DNA from: an uncultured Lachnospiraceae bacterium
GTDB lineage: Bacteria; Bacillota; Clostridia; Lachnospirales; Lachnospiraceae
Direction of reading: 5' to 3'
NCBI GenBank assembly: GCA_902789555.1
Contig: CADAOF010000001.1
Location: 373,851-437,850, forward strand
DNA length: 64,000 nucleotides
In this document: positions 48,654 to 56,877 of the stretch, piece by piece
Layout: each line of letters starts with the position of its first letter
Numbering within the stretch: position 1 is the first letter of the stretch
The notes under the pieces: model-generated
What the model saw: the letters and a program-made list of their open reading frames with translations, nothing else
Databases searched by the model: none
Told to the model about the DNA's origin: nothing
Position numbers and translations under genes: made by a program

Positions 48654-49364
48654 TTATTGTTTTGTTTCGGAAGATTCTTCGGAGCCCCCCTGCGGCGCAT
48701 CCGTAAAGGACTTCTCGAGAGCGGCCTTGACCTCTTCCAGATTGAGCGGGACCTTATCCAGCTTGTAGGTACGGCGCCACGATCCCATCTGCTGGATGGG
48801 AACGACGTTGGCAGCCTTCAGCCCGTGGATCGAAAAATCGGCCCGCCCGTAATTGTCGGCAAAGACGACGAGAGGGATCACCGGAACGCTGCGCTGATTG
48901 GCGCGCAGAAGCACACGGGTGACCACCCCACGCTGCAGGTCCAGATCTCCTAAGGGGTTCGGCTCATAGCGGACTTCCTTGCCGTACATGAAGGCCCATT
49001 CCTTCTCCGTCTTGCTGCCGGAGACCTTCGTGCCCCAGGGGAATACCTTGACCACGTAGATCCGGTCCTTGGCCACATTGATCAGCTCGCAGAAATGTTC
49101 CATATCCGTCGTTTTGACCATTTTATCGACATAACAGACGGAACCCTTGCCCCCGAGCCGTTTCAGCTTTCTTGCCACGCGCTTCTTGGCATCGGCAAGA
49201 TTGCGGTGTTTTTTCAGGCTGCGTGTTACGAAGAAGAATATCAGAAAACCGATCAGCAAAAGGATGCCGAAGAAAATGTAGTCCCATTTGGTCTGCAGCT
49301 TCCAGGGCTGGAAATTATCCGTGGAAAACCAGTTGCTGAACAGATTCTTGATGCTTTCGCCCAT
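48654..49364 (-). CDS. membrane protein with catalytically degenerate NERD-like domain
   Basis: 236 residues from the ATG at 49364 (GGAGG 8 bases upstream). An N-terminal amphipathic part, one membrane helix (about 30-52, FFGILLLIGFLIFFFV) and a basic stretch (KKHRNLADAKKRVARKLKRLGG) precede a domain that aligns by eye with NERD (nuclease-related): ELINVAKDRIYVVKVFPWG, KVSGSKTEKEW and the NPLGDLDLQRGVV segment. The usual catalytic residues are changed: the Asp of QIDHVVV is Asn, and the Glu and Lys of the IEVKNW motif are Lys and Phe. So it is probably not a nuclease. It lies between abgT and the hydrolase genes; I infer, without direct evidence, a structural or regulatory role. Confidence 0.65.
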   Translation of the reverse strand: MGESIKNLFSNWFSTDNFQPWKLQTKWDYIFFGILLLIGFLIFFFVTRSLKKHRNLADAKKRVARKLKRLGGKGSVCYVDKMVKTTDMEHFCELINVAKDRIYVVKVFPWGTKVSGSKTEKEWAFMYGKEVRYEPNPLGDLDLQRGVVTRVLLRANQRSVPVIPLVVFADNYGRADFSIHGLKAANVVPIQQMGSWRRTYKLDKVPLNLEEVKAALEKSFTDAPQGGSEESSETKQ

Positions 49365-49430
49365 GAAAGGACCTCCACACTGCTGTGATTTGAGACCGGC
49401 AGGGAACATCCGGCCTCTTTGATGAGAAAG

Positions 49431-49454
49431 GGGCCCTGAGGGGACTCAGGGCCC
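49431..49454 (-). terminator. hairpin after abgT, probable weak terminator
   Basis: Perfect 10-bp stem GGGCCCTGAG / CTCAGGGCCC with a 4-base loop; on the minus strand CTTTCTC follows, a poor T run. It may only partly stop transcription so that the genes downstream are expressed at a lower level. Confidence 0.6.
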
Positions 49455-49486
49455 TGATGTTTGCCTCCCTTACGGGATAACAGGAC

Positions 49487-51163
49487 TTAGCCGCCCAGAA
49501 CAGCAGCCAGTTCTGCCGGAAGCGCCGTGGTGACGCCGGGGCCGATCGGGAGCTTGAGCAGCATCCACAGACCCAGGAAGATGATCCAGGCGATCTGCAG
49601 GACAATACCGATCGGGAACAGGCCGGAAGCCAGCGTACCGATACCGCAGTTCTTGTCGTACTTTCTCTGGATCAGGGAAAGCTGGACCCACAGGTAAGGG
49701 GACAGAGGCGTGAAAGCGTTGGTCGGGGAGTCACCCAGACGATAGATCAGCTGGATGAAGCCGGGGTGATAACCAAGGAGCATCAGCATGGGTACGAACA
49801 CGGGCGCCAGGATGGCCCACTTGGCGGAACCGGACGGCACGAACAGGTTGATGAGGCCGGTGACCAGGATGACCGCGACCAGCATGCCGAAGCCGGTGAA
49901 GCCGATGGCGTTCAGCAGGTCAGCACCGCCGATGGCAAGGCAGGTGGCCAGCTTCGTGTAGTTGAACATACCGGTGAACTGTCCGGCGAAGAAGCAGAAT
50001 GCTACGTAGGAGCCCATAAGCTGCATCTGGTGAGTCATGGCCTTGGAAACGTCTTTGCTCTTCTTAAAGGTGCCGGCGGTAAACGCAAAGGTAAGGCCGA
50101 CGACCATGAACAGCAGGAACAGCACGGGGATCAGGTTCTTCAGCAGCACGGAGCCGACGAACTCGGTGGAGTACAGCATCTTCTCATTGCCGAGAATGCC
50201 CTTCACGGTAATCCCCTTCTTGGCTGCTGCCGCAATGACATCTGCTGCCGTCTGATCCTTGCCGATCGCATATTCCTTGCCCAGAGGGCCGATGAAGAAC
50301 AGCGCCACGATGATCGCGATGTAGATCAGCAGGGCAAGACCCGCAGCACGGAGACCCTTCTTCTCCTTCTTCGTGACTTCACGAAGTTCGGGCATTTCGA
50401 CTTCCATGTCTTCCGGCGGCTGATATTTGCCGAAACGTTTTTCTACAACGAATTCGCAGACCGCGCCGATGACCGCGCCGCACAGGAAGGTGGAGGCCAT
50501 CATGAAGTACCAGTTGCAGGTGACGTCAACTTCATATTTGATCTTGTCACCCAGGAACGCAGCCAGGTTGGTATTGGTAACGCCCTGCAGCAGGGAGTCG
50601 GTACCGGCGATCATCAGGTTGGCCGAGAAGCCTGCCTGCGCGCCCGCATAGCCGTTGATGATACCGACGAGCGGGTTCTTGCCGGCGCCGATATACAGCA
50701 CCGCAGCGATAGGCGGGATAACGACCATGGCGGTATCGGAAGCGATGTTGCCGCAGGTACCGACGAAAGCGATCACGTAAGGCAGGATGGCCGGCGGGAT
50801 GTTGCGAAGCTTATCGTTCAGCAGGGTCGAGATGAGCCCGCCTTCTTCGCAGATACCGATGGCCAGGCTCATGGTGATAACCAGACCCAGGGGAGCGAAT
50901 CCCGTGAAGTTGGATACCATGTTGCCGACAAAGTACCGGAGACCGGCCGTCGAGATCGGGTTCTGCACCTTGACGACTTCGCCAGTCGCTACGTTCTCCG
51001 CAGAGACGCCGAGCAGACCCAGGATGCAGCCCAGTACCAGGATGATGAAGAACAAGTAGATGAACAGGATCGTGGAATCCGGAAGCTTGTTACAAACTCT
51101 CTCGAGCCAGTCGAGGAATTTGTCAAGCCAGCCTTTTTTTGCCACTTTGGTTTCTTCAGGCAT
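49487..51163 (-). CDS. abgT: AbgT family transporter (p-aminobenzoyl-glutamate)
   Basis: 558-residue membrane protein with about eleven helices; the family mediates import of p-aminobenzoyl-glutamate or export of sulfonamides using an ion gradient. Recognisable segments: NKLPDSTILFIYLFFIILV, the hairpin GTCGNIASDTAMVVIPPIAA, NGYAGAQAGFSANLMIAGTD and the second-half repeat NLFVPSGSAKWAILAPVFVPM, GDSPTNAFTPLSPY. A loop around 255-285 is charged. ATG at 51163 follows GAGGAGG. The hydrolase genes downstream support import followed by cleavage. Confidence 0.93.
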   Translation of the reverse strand: MPEETKVAKKGWLDKFLDWLERVCNKLPDSTILFIYLFFIILVLGCILGLLGVSAENVATGEVVKVQNPISTAGLRYFVGNMVSNFTGFAPLGLVITMSLAIGICEEGGLISTLLNDKLRNIPPAILPYVIAFVGTCGNIASDTAMVVIPPIAAVLYIGAGKNPLVGIINGYAGAQAGFSANLMIAGTDSLLQGVTNTNLAAFLGDKIKYEVDVTCNWYFMMASTFLCGAVIGAVCEFVVEKRFGKYQPPEDMEVEMPELREVTKKEKKGLRAAGLALLIYIAIIVALFFIGPLGKEYAIGKDQTAADVIAAAAKKGITVKGILGNEKMLYSTEFVGSVLLKNLIPVLFLLFMVVGLTFAFTAGTFKKSKDVSKAMTHQMQLMGSYVAFCFFAGQFTGMFNYTKLATCLAIGGADLLNAIGFTGFGMLVAVILVTGLINLFVPSGSAKWAILAPVFVPMLMLLGYHPGFIQLIYRLGDSPTNAFTPLSPYLWVQLSLIQRKYDKNCGIGTLASGLFPIGIVLQIAWIIFLGLWMLLKLPIGPGVTTALPAELAAVLGG

Positions 51164-51265
51164 TTTCTTCCTCCTCATTTTTTCGGCGGGGCCCAGCCGG
51201 TGCCGACAGCCGTGTCTTCTGTCTGCAGCGGGTGGTTACGTCCCCCATCCGATTAATTTGCTTAT

Positions 51266-51294
51266 ATCTTAATACATTTTTTATAAAATGGCAA
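51266..51294 (-). promoter_or_regulatory. promoter of abgT
   Basis: TTGCCA (51289-51294), 17 bp, TAAGAT (51266-51271) on the minus strand, about 100 bases before abgT. Remaining intergenic sequence to 51393 contains the terminator of the SPFH gene. Confidence 0.6.
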
Positions 51295-51350
51295 GCATTA
51301 TTTTAGCCTTCAGAGGAGTTTGTTGCGAGAAGATGCCTTTTTGCACAATA

Positions 51351-51378
51351 ATGGGGCGCCGCCTGTGCGGCGCCCCAT
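51351..51378 (-). terminator. hairpin after the SPFH gene, probable terminator
   Basis: 12-bp perfect stem ATGGGGCGCCGC / GCGGCGCCCCAT with loop CTGT, 15 bases after the SPFH stop. Following minus-strand sequence (TATTGTGC) is only moderately T-rich. Confidence 0.7.
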
Positions 51379-51393
51379 CCCGGGCGGAAAGGT

Positions 51394-52362
51394 TCATTCC
51401 TGCGCGGCAGCGTCCGGGATCCCGATGATCGTGCTGACGTTGTCGCTGCCCATGTAGTAGTTCGGGAGGATCCCGTTCCACTGCTGGATGTAGTAATAGT
51501 TGAGGAGATCCTTCGAAAGGTTCTCGGCGATGGCCTTGTTCTTTGCGGCTTCCTTCTGGCCGGCGTACTCTGCAGCGTCTGCCTGGATCTTGGTCACGGC
51601 CAGATCCGCTTCCGCCTGAATGCGCGCCACCTCAGCCGCAGCGTTGGCATCGATCACGGCACGTTCCGCCGTGGACTTCTGCTCCATGATCTTCTGCTGC
51701 TGCTCGATCTCCGCCTGCAGCTTGTTCTGCGCAGCGACCTGCTTCGCTTCGACCGCGTTCGTAAAGGCATCCGTGAAATCCATGTCCTCGATCGAGGTCC
51801 CGACCACCACGATGTTGTAGCGGCTGAGCTGTTCCGAAAGCAGGTCTTCGATCTTCTCGGACAGCTCGTCACGGGAAGCCACCAGGTTCTCGGCGGTGTA
51901 GCGCGCCGTCATGACCTTCACGGCCTCCGAAACGTTCGGGGTGATCACGGTGTCATAGTAGAGCGTTCCGATCCGGCTGTAGATCGTCATCGCGTTTTCC
52001 TTGCTGATCTGGTAGTTGACAGTGTAGACCACCTTCACTTCCTGAATGTCAGAAGAGAAGCAGTTCAGTTCGATGCGGGCTTTCTGCACGCGGTTGTCCA
52101 GAAGCACCACTTCCTGAAAGGGAAGCTTGCCGTGGATGCCGGCGTCCAGGGTGAAGTTCTCCACCTTGCCGAAGGTGGTGACCACGCCGGTGTGGCCGGT
52201 CGGCACCGAGACGAAGCAGGATCCCGCAAGGGTGACGACTGCGGCGATCACGCCGAGGATTATCGGCAGACTTGCTTTCCTGCTTTTCGACGTCTGCTTC
52301 ATGATGATACCCGCGACGATACCGCCCAGTAAAAAGAATACGGCTAATCCTGTTGTAAGCAT
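51394..52362 (-). CDS. SPFH/Band 7 (prohibitin-like) membrane protein
   Basis: 322 residues. Two N-terminal hydrophobic segments (about 1-21 and 31-53) are followed by an SPFH domain (about 50-225: VPTGHTGVVTTFGKVENFTLDAGIHGKLPF and VVVGTSIEDMDFTDAF, in part) and a coiled coil (about 205-285: QKIMEQKSTAERAVIDANAAAEVARIQAEADLA, in part). Such proteins make large ring or cage assemblies that organise membrane microdomains or guard proteases. AGGAGG lies upstream of the ATG. Single-gene unit. Confidence 0.88.
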   Translation of the reverse strand: MLTTGLAVFFLLGGIVAGIIMKQTSKSRKASLPIILGVIAAVVTLAGSCFVSVPTGHTGVVTTFGKVENFTLDAGIHGKLPFQEVVLLDNRVQKARIELNCFSSDIQEVKVVYTVNYQISKENAMTIYSRIGTLYYDTVITPNVSEAVKVMTARYTAENLVASRDELSEKIEDLLSEQLSRYNIVVVGTSIEDMDFTDAFTNAVEAKQVAAQNKLQAEIEQQQKIMEQKSTAERAVIDANAAAEVARIQAEADLAVTKIQADAAEYAGQKEAAKNKAIAENLSKDLLNYYYIQQWNGILPNYYMGSDNVSTIIGIPDAAAQE

Positions 52363-52428
52363 CTTTCGTACCTCCTTAAACGTACTGTGATGTTGTTTGC
52401 TGCCAAAGCTTATTTCAAACTTGTTAAA

Positions 52429-52457
52429 AGTATATCACACTTTTTCGCTCTTGTGTA
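52429..52457 (-). promoter_or_regulatory. promoter of the SPFH gene
   Basis: TACACA (52452-52457), 17 bp, TATACT (52429-52434) on the minus strand, about 67 bases before the ATG. Confidence 0.55.
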
Positions 52458-52504
52458 AAAATTCGGACTTTTCCGCATGGTTATGCGGTTTTCGAAGGAT
52501 CGAA

Positions 52505-52526
52505 AAAACCGCCTTGCGGCGGTTTT
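52505..52526 (-). terminator. intrinsic terminator of the AEC transporter gene
   Basis: Stem AAAACCGCC / GGCGGTTTT with a 4-base loop, flanked by extra T on the minus strand, 55 bases after the gene. Confidence 0.88.
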
Positions 52527-52580
52527 CAGCGGGCGGATAAGGGATTTTTGAAATCATGAAGCGTTTGGTGAGGCCCTTTC

Positions 52581-53498
52581 CTACCCTACGATATGTGCCC
52601 AGAGGGGCAGGGTGACCATGCTGATGAGGGTGCTCAGGACTACGCATTTCGTGGCAAACTCCGCATCGCTCTCATAGCGCGCAGCAAGGATCGCCGCAGT
52701 GGCGCCTGCCGGCATGCCGGTCATGAGGACGCTCACGCCGTGCGAGACGTTATCCAGGCCGAGCAGCATCCCCAGGCCGAAGGCGGCCGCGGGAAGCAGC
52801 GCGAGGCGCAGGGCGGAAAAGCCGAGTGTCGCCTTACTGAAGATCGAAAGGAGCGGCACGTCCGCCAGGATGGTCCCGACGATGATCATGGTGAGTGCGG
52901 TGTTGCAGTTCCCGAGGTACTGAATGGGCTTCAGGATCACGGCCGGCGGGCGGAAGCCCGTGACCATGCAGATGAGGCCCAGGTAGATCGCGACCAGCGC
53001 CGGATGCGTCAGCACGTTTTTCAGGACCTTTTTCGGATCCGTTTTCTCTCCTGCCACGAAGTAGCTGGTGCCGACGGACCACATGATGATCCGCATCGGG
53101 ATCAGAAAGATCGAGGTGTACAGCACACCGACCGAACTGTAGATGCCTTCGGCGATCGGATTGCCCAGAAAACCGCTCATCGGTACGATGGTGCAGTACT
53201 GCAGCACTTTCTTCCGGCGCTGCTCCTGACCGTTGTAAATGAAGCGGTTGAGGAGCAGGCAGACCGCCTGCAGGATCACGGCCGAGACCAGCAGCAGGCC
53301 GCAGGTCTTCAGGATGTCCGGCGTGAAGTCGATCAGAAACGACTTGAAGATATTGCAGGGGATCACGACTTTGATGCAAAGATCCGAAAGAGTCTTTTTC
53401 CCCTCCGCGCCGATGACGCCTGTCTTTTTCAGCAAGGCGCCGACCATCATCAGGATGAATAAGGTGATCTGAAGGCTGATCAGTGACCACAGGTCCAT
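52581..53498 (-). CDS. AEC (auxin efflux carrier) family transporter
   Basis: 305-residue membrane protein with ten helices in two inverted halves. Characteristic features are the N-terminal GALLKKTGVIGAEGKKTLSDLCIKVVIPCNIF segment (in part) and helix breaks with Pro/Asn in each half (LTHPALVAIYLGL; MTGMPAGATAAILAARY). Family members carry organic anions such as malate or malonate. ATG at 53498 has AAAGGA upstream; ten in-frame codons before it lack a site. Downstream of the TAXI-TRAP genes, separated from them by a terminator. Confidence 0.88.
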   Translation of the reverse strand: MDLWSLISLQITLFILMMVGALLKKTGVIGAEGKKTLSDLCIKVVIPCNIFKSFLIDFTPDILKTCGLLLVSAVILQAVCLLLNRFIYNGQEQRRKKVLQYCTIVPMSGFLGNPIAEGIYSSVGVLYTSIFLIPMRIIMWSVGTSYFVAGEKTDPKKVLKNVLTHPALVAIYLGLICMVTGFRPPAVILKPIQYLGNCNTALTMIIVGTILADVPLLSIFSKATLGFSALRLALLPAAAFGLGMLLGLDNVSHGVSVLMTGMPAGATAAILAARYESDAEFATKCVVLSTLISMVTLPLWAHIVG

Positions 53499-53535
53499 GA
53501 TGAAGCCCGTCCTTTCTCGTTTGTTCAAGAAAAGG

Positions 53536-53556
53536 CCGGGGCCGTGAAGGCCCCGG
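53536..53556 (-). terminator. intrinsic terminator of the TRAP operon
   Basis: Stem CCGGGGCC / GGCCCCGG with a 5-base loop, then CTTTTC on the minus strand. Only 19 bases after the TAXI protein stop. Confidence 0.8.
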
Positions 53557-53574
53557 TCTTCCGGTCATCGGAAA

Positions 53575-54570
53575 TTATTTGATCAGACCGACTTCCTTGT
53601 AGAACTTCTCTGCACCGGGGTGCAGCTTGATCGGCAGATCGTTGGCGATGAACGCTTTTTCCTTCATCATGAAGAACACAGCGCTGGCTTCCGCCATCTT
53701 TTCAGCCTGTTCGTACAGGGCTTTCGCCATCTGATAGGCTTCGTCTTCGCCGAGGTTCTTGTTGCAGATGACCATGCACTTCACGCCGAAGGTCGGGACG
53801 TCTTCTTCCTGATTCGGATAGGTCTTGGCCGGGATGGTGGCTTTGTAGTAAGCAGGGTTCCTGGCAACGATCTTATCCAGTTCTTCTTCGGTGAAGCCGA
53901 GCCATACGCACTCCTTGGTGGTGGCAGCACTCTGATGCGCGCCGACCGGGATGCCCGCGAACGCGGTGGAGGCGCTCATCATGCCGTCAGCCACGTTGTT
54001 GGCGCCTTCGCCCAGGGTCACGTTGGTGAAGGTCGCGCCGTTTTCCTTGCTGATGCCGGCGATCTCAAGGCCGAGCAGAGCGGAGGATTCGGAAGTGGAA
54101 GCGGAGGGGCCTACACCGTAGGTGCCCTTAGGATCCGCATCGTGCAGATACTTCCAGCCGGTGGACTTCAGAGCGATCCAGTTGGACAGGGACGGATACA
54201 CGGCGCCGATGGCGCAGATGTTTTCCTGCTTGCCCGATTCCGCAAACTTGCCGGTGCCGTTTACGGCATCCAGAGCAGCATCGCCGGAGCACATGCCGAG
54301 CTGGATCTCGCCGCTGTTGACTTTCTTGGCGTTCTCATTGGAGCCGGTGGAGGTGGTAGCATCCACGTTCATGCCGTTGATGTTGTTGGTGAAGGTCGCG
54401 GCAACCTGGACAGCCGCAGCATACATGGTGCCGGTGGAGTCCGCGCCGCCGATGGTCAGACGGTCGCCGGTGTACTTGTAGCCGCCGGACTCGCTGCTAC
54501 TGCTGCTTCCGCAGGCAGCAAGCGCCAGAACCATCGTCAGGACCAGAAGCAGGCTAACGATTTTCTTCAT
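53575..54570 (-). CDS. TRAP transporter substrate-binding lipoprotein, TAXI family
   Basis: 331 residues. Signal peptide with lipobox LAAC (lipid Cys20), Ser-rich spacer, then the TAXI solute receptor domain: LTIGGADSTGTMYAAAVQVAA, GSNENAKKVNSGEIQLGMCSGDAA and GPSASTSESSALLGLEIAGIS segments. Binds the substrate (probably an amino or other organic acid, not determinable here) outside the cell and delivers it to the fused permease encoded just upstream. AAAGGAG precedes the ATG. Confidence 0.93.
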   Translation of the reverse strand: MKKIVSLLLVLTMVLALAACGSSSSSESGGYKYTGDRLTIGGADSTGTMYAAAVQVAATFTNNINGMNVDATTSTGSNENAKKVNSGEIQLGMCSGDAALDAVNGTGKFAESGKQENICAIGAVYPSLSNWIALKSTGWKYLHDADPKGTYGVGPSASTSESSALLGLEIAGISKENGATFTNVTLGEGANNVADGMMSASTAFAGIPVGAHQSAATTKECVWLGFTEEELDKIVARNPAYYKATIPAKTYPNQEEDVPTFGVKCMVICNKNLGEDEAYQMAKALYEQAEKMAEASAVFFMMKEKAFIANDLPIKLHPGAEKFYKEVGLIK

Positions 54571-54603
54571 TGTTACTTCTCCTTTTTTGATGTTTTTATA
54601 GAA

Positions 54604-54622
54604 CGAAAACGCTGGGTTTTCG
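54604..54622 (-). other. stem-loop between TRAP permease and binding-protein genes
   Basis: CGAAAAC (54604-54610) / GTTTTCG (54616-54622) with a 5-base loop and no clear T run beyond it. Such an element can stabilise the downstream binding-protein message, which is usually needed in excess. Confidence 0.45.
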
Positions 54623-54645
54623 GGCTATCGAAAGAGATGCGGCCC

Positions 54646-56670
54646 TTATGCGGGCTGAGTTTTCTTGTTCTGCATCTTCGTCAGTACGAACAGGCAGACA
54701 AGCACGGCCAGGCCGACGATGCTCAGGAGGTCGTTCGGGATCATCATGCAGAAACCTGCTGCAAGCACCAGCAGGCGGATGACCCAGTTCACCTTCTTCT
54801 GGCCGCTGAAATACCAGCCCTGGATCCCGAAGGACATGGCCACGCAGCCAACAAGTGCGGTTCCAGTGACCATCAGGATCTCACCCAGACTGCCCTGCAT
54901 CATCATGGCGCTGTTATAGCAGAACACGAACGGCACCACGAAGCCCGCAAAGCCGATCTTGCAGGCGTGAACAGCCGTAGGCATCGGGTTGCACTTGGCA
55001 ATGCCGGCGCCCGCATAGGCAGCCAGAGCGACCGGCGGCGTAATGGCGGACAGACAGGCAAAGTAGAAAACAAACAGATGCGCGACCAGAGCCGGGAAAT
55101 ACTGATCAGCCGCTACCAGCTCAGGCGAAAGCACATTTCTCAGCATGGGGATCAGGGCAGGCGCCAGGATGGACGCGCCGATGACGTACGCGGACGTGGT
55201 CGGCAGGCCCATGCCCAGGATGACGCAGGCGATGGCCGTGAACAGCAGCCCCAGGAACAGGCTGCCGCCGGCGGCGTTCATCATGGCATTGCCGAATTTT
55301 CCGCCGAGACCGGTACGGGCGACCATGGACACGACGATACCTGCGCAGGCGCAGCCCGCCACGATGGTCAGGGCATTGAAGCCGGATTTCACCAGTGCGG
55401 ACGGGATCTTCGTGATCGGGAAGCGTTTCTTCTTGTCGACCAGCATGACAACCGGCACGGAAGCAGAACCGATCAGGGCCGCGACCACCGGCGAGAACTG
55501 TTGGATCAGCAGTGCCCAGATCAGCACGGCGATGATGACAAGGTACATCCAGCCGTCCTTCAGGACGCTTCTGGTCTTCGGGATCTGTTCCTTCGGCATC
55601 AGTTCGACGTCACCGACTTCGCCCTGCGCATACACGGCAACGCCGGCGCCGAGGAAGTACAGGATCGCCGGAATGACGGCGCATTTGACGATAAGCGGAT
55701 AAGCTTCATTCGTAAACGCGACCATCAGGAAAGCGCCGGAGCCCATGACGGGCGGCAGGATCTGTCCGCCTGTCGAAGCCACCGCTTCCACGCCGGCAGC
55801 GAATTCCGGCTTGTAGCCACGGGATTTCATGAGCGGGATGGTGAAGGTACCGGTACCGACGACGTTGGCGACGGCGGAACCGTTGATGCAGCCCATGAGG
55901 GCGGAAGCAACGACCGCGGAAAGGGCGGGGCCGCTGCGCAGCTTGCCGGTCAGGGAAAGGGCCAGGTCATTGATGAACTGCGAGCAGCCGGAGGCTTCCA
56001 GGAAGGCGCCGAACATGACGAACATGAAGATAACGCCGGCAGACACGGAAATGGTGGTGCCGAAAACGCCGTCAAGGTCGATGGCCATGTACTGGAACAG
56101 CTGCTTCAAGGTGTATCTGGCGTGTCCGAGCTGGCCCGGGATCTTATGGCCAAACAGGGCGTAGGCAAAGAAGATCAGCGCCAGGATGGGCATGATGTAG
56201 CCCAAGCACCGTCTGGCTGCTTCCAGCACCAGAAGGAACAAAACGCAGCCGGCAACAGCCGCCCATTTTCCGGGAATGCCCAGATTTTCCGACAGATGGC
56301 TGTACTCGTAACTGCACATGTAGATGGCGCCCCACAGGGCAAGGATGCAGAGGATGTCCACGATCCGGCATATGATGCGGAATCCCTTATTGCCGGCAAA
56401 ACGGTCCTTGAATACATGCTCATACAGCGGCATGCTCAGATACAGGATCGTAAAGGCGAAAGCGACATGAATGCCGCGTTCGGGAATGACGTCCATCTTC
56501 AGGATCTGCACGGTCTTGAGGATATGGTACACGGCCATGCAGAATGCAAAGACGATCGCCATCTTGCCGAACAAGGTCTTCTTGCTCTCTTCCAGCTTTT
56601 GCGCCGCTGCCAGATCGGCGTCCAGGGAATTGACGTCGATCTCCTGGACGGCTTTTTCTTTTTTGCTCAT
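54646..56670 (-). CDS. TRAP transporter permease, fused 4TM/12TM (DctQM-like)
   Basis: 674-residue membrane protein of the fused TAXI type: a small DctQ-like part (about 30-150) and a DctM-like domain with about twelve helices. Markers: GASVIFMFVMFGAFLEASG (seen as SAGVIFMFVMFGAFLEASGC, in part), NGSAVANVVGTGTFTIPLMKSRGY, EAVASTGGQILPPVMGSGAFLMV and GMGLPTTSAYVIGASILAPAL. Imports with Na+ or H+. The N-terminus is acidic/charged (KKEKAVQEIDVNSLDADLAAAQ). Starts about 93 bases after a TATAAT promoter. Confidence 0.94.
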   Translation of the reverse strand: MSKKEKAVQEIDVNSLDADLAAAQKLEESKKTLFGKMAIVFAFCMAVYHILKTVQILKMDVIPERGIHVAFAFTILYLSMPLYEHVFKDRFAGNKGFRIICRIVDILCILALWGAIYMCSYEYSHLSENLGIPGKWAAVAGCVLFLLVLEAARRCLGYIMPILALIFFAYALFGHKIPGQLGHARYTLKQLFQYMAIDLDGVFGTTISVSAGVIFMFVMFGAFLEASGCSQFINDLALSLTGKLRSGPALSAVVASALMGCINGSAVANVVGTGTFTIPLMKSRGYKPEFAAGVEAVASTGGQILPPVMGSGAFLMVAFTNEAYPLIVKCAVIPAILYFLGAGVAVYAQGEVGDVELMPKEQIPKTRSVLKDGWMYLVIIAVLIWALLIQQFSPVVAALIGSASVPVVMLVDKKKRFPITKIPSALVKSGFNALTIVAGCACAGIVVSMVARTGLGGKFGNAMMNAAGGSLFLGLLFTAIACVILGMGLPTTSAYVIGASILAPALIPMLRNVLSPELVAADQYFPALVAHLFVFYFACLSAITPPVALAAYAGAGIAKCNPMPTAVHACKIGFAGFVVPFVFCYNSAMMMQGSLGEILMVTGTALVGCVAMSFGIQGWYFSGQKKVNWVIRLLVLAAGFCMMIPNDLLSIVGLAVLVCLFVLTKMQNKKTQPA

Positions 56671-56762
56671 AGGTTCTCTCCTATCTTGGCTGTTTTCCGG
56701 TCCGGTATCTCCCCGAAAACGCTTGAATGAAAAACAGTCCCATTACGGGTCTTAACGCAAAA

Positions 56763-56790
56763 ATTATATCATATTTTTTTACAATGTCTA
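56763..56790 (-). promoter_or_regulatory. promoter of the TAXI-TRAP operon
   Basis: TAGACA (56785-56790), 16 bp, TATAAT (56763-56768) on the minus strand. Region very A/T-rich compared with the surroundings. Confidence 0.65.
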
Positions 56791-56825
56791 CAGTGTTTTT
56801 TTATAATCATTCAGTGCACGCCCGC

Positions 56826-56863
56826 AAAAAAACCGGAAAACCTGACGGGTTCCCGGTTTTTTT
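56826..56863. terminator. terminator after the XRE regulator gene
   Basis: Hairpin CCGGAAAACC / GGTTCCCGG flanked by runs of seven A and seven T, 15 bases after the regulator stop. It insulates the regulator from the TRAP promoter. Confidence 0.8.
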
Positions 56864-56877
56864 GCGTTTCGCAGCGT

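Noticed and set aside
51060-51300. A/T-rich stretch upstream of abgT considered as a replication or attachment site
   Set aside because: It is explained by a promoter (TTGCCA-17-TAAGAT); no DnaA-box cluster, direct repeats or integrase gene were seen.
53620-56730. Open frame of 1036 codons on the plus strand opposite the TAXI-TRAP genes
   Set aside because: It is antisense to two unmistakable transporter genes; long antisense frames arise from the G/C-rich third codon positions. Its translation is His/Asp/Gly-rich low-quality sequence with no family match and no ribosome binding site.
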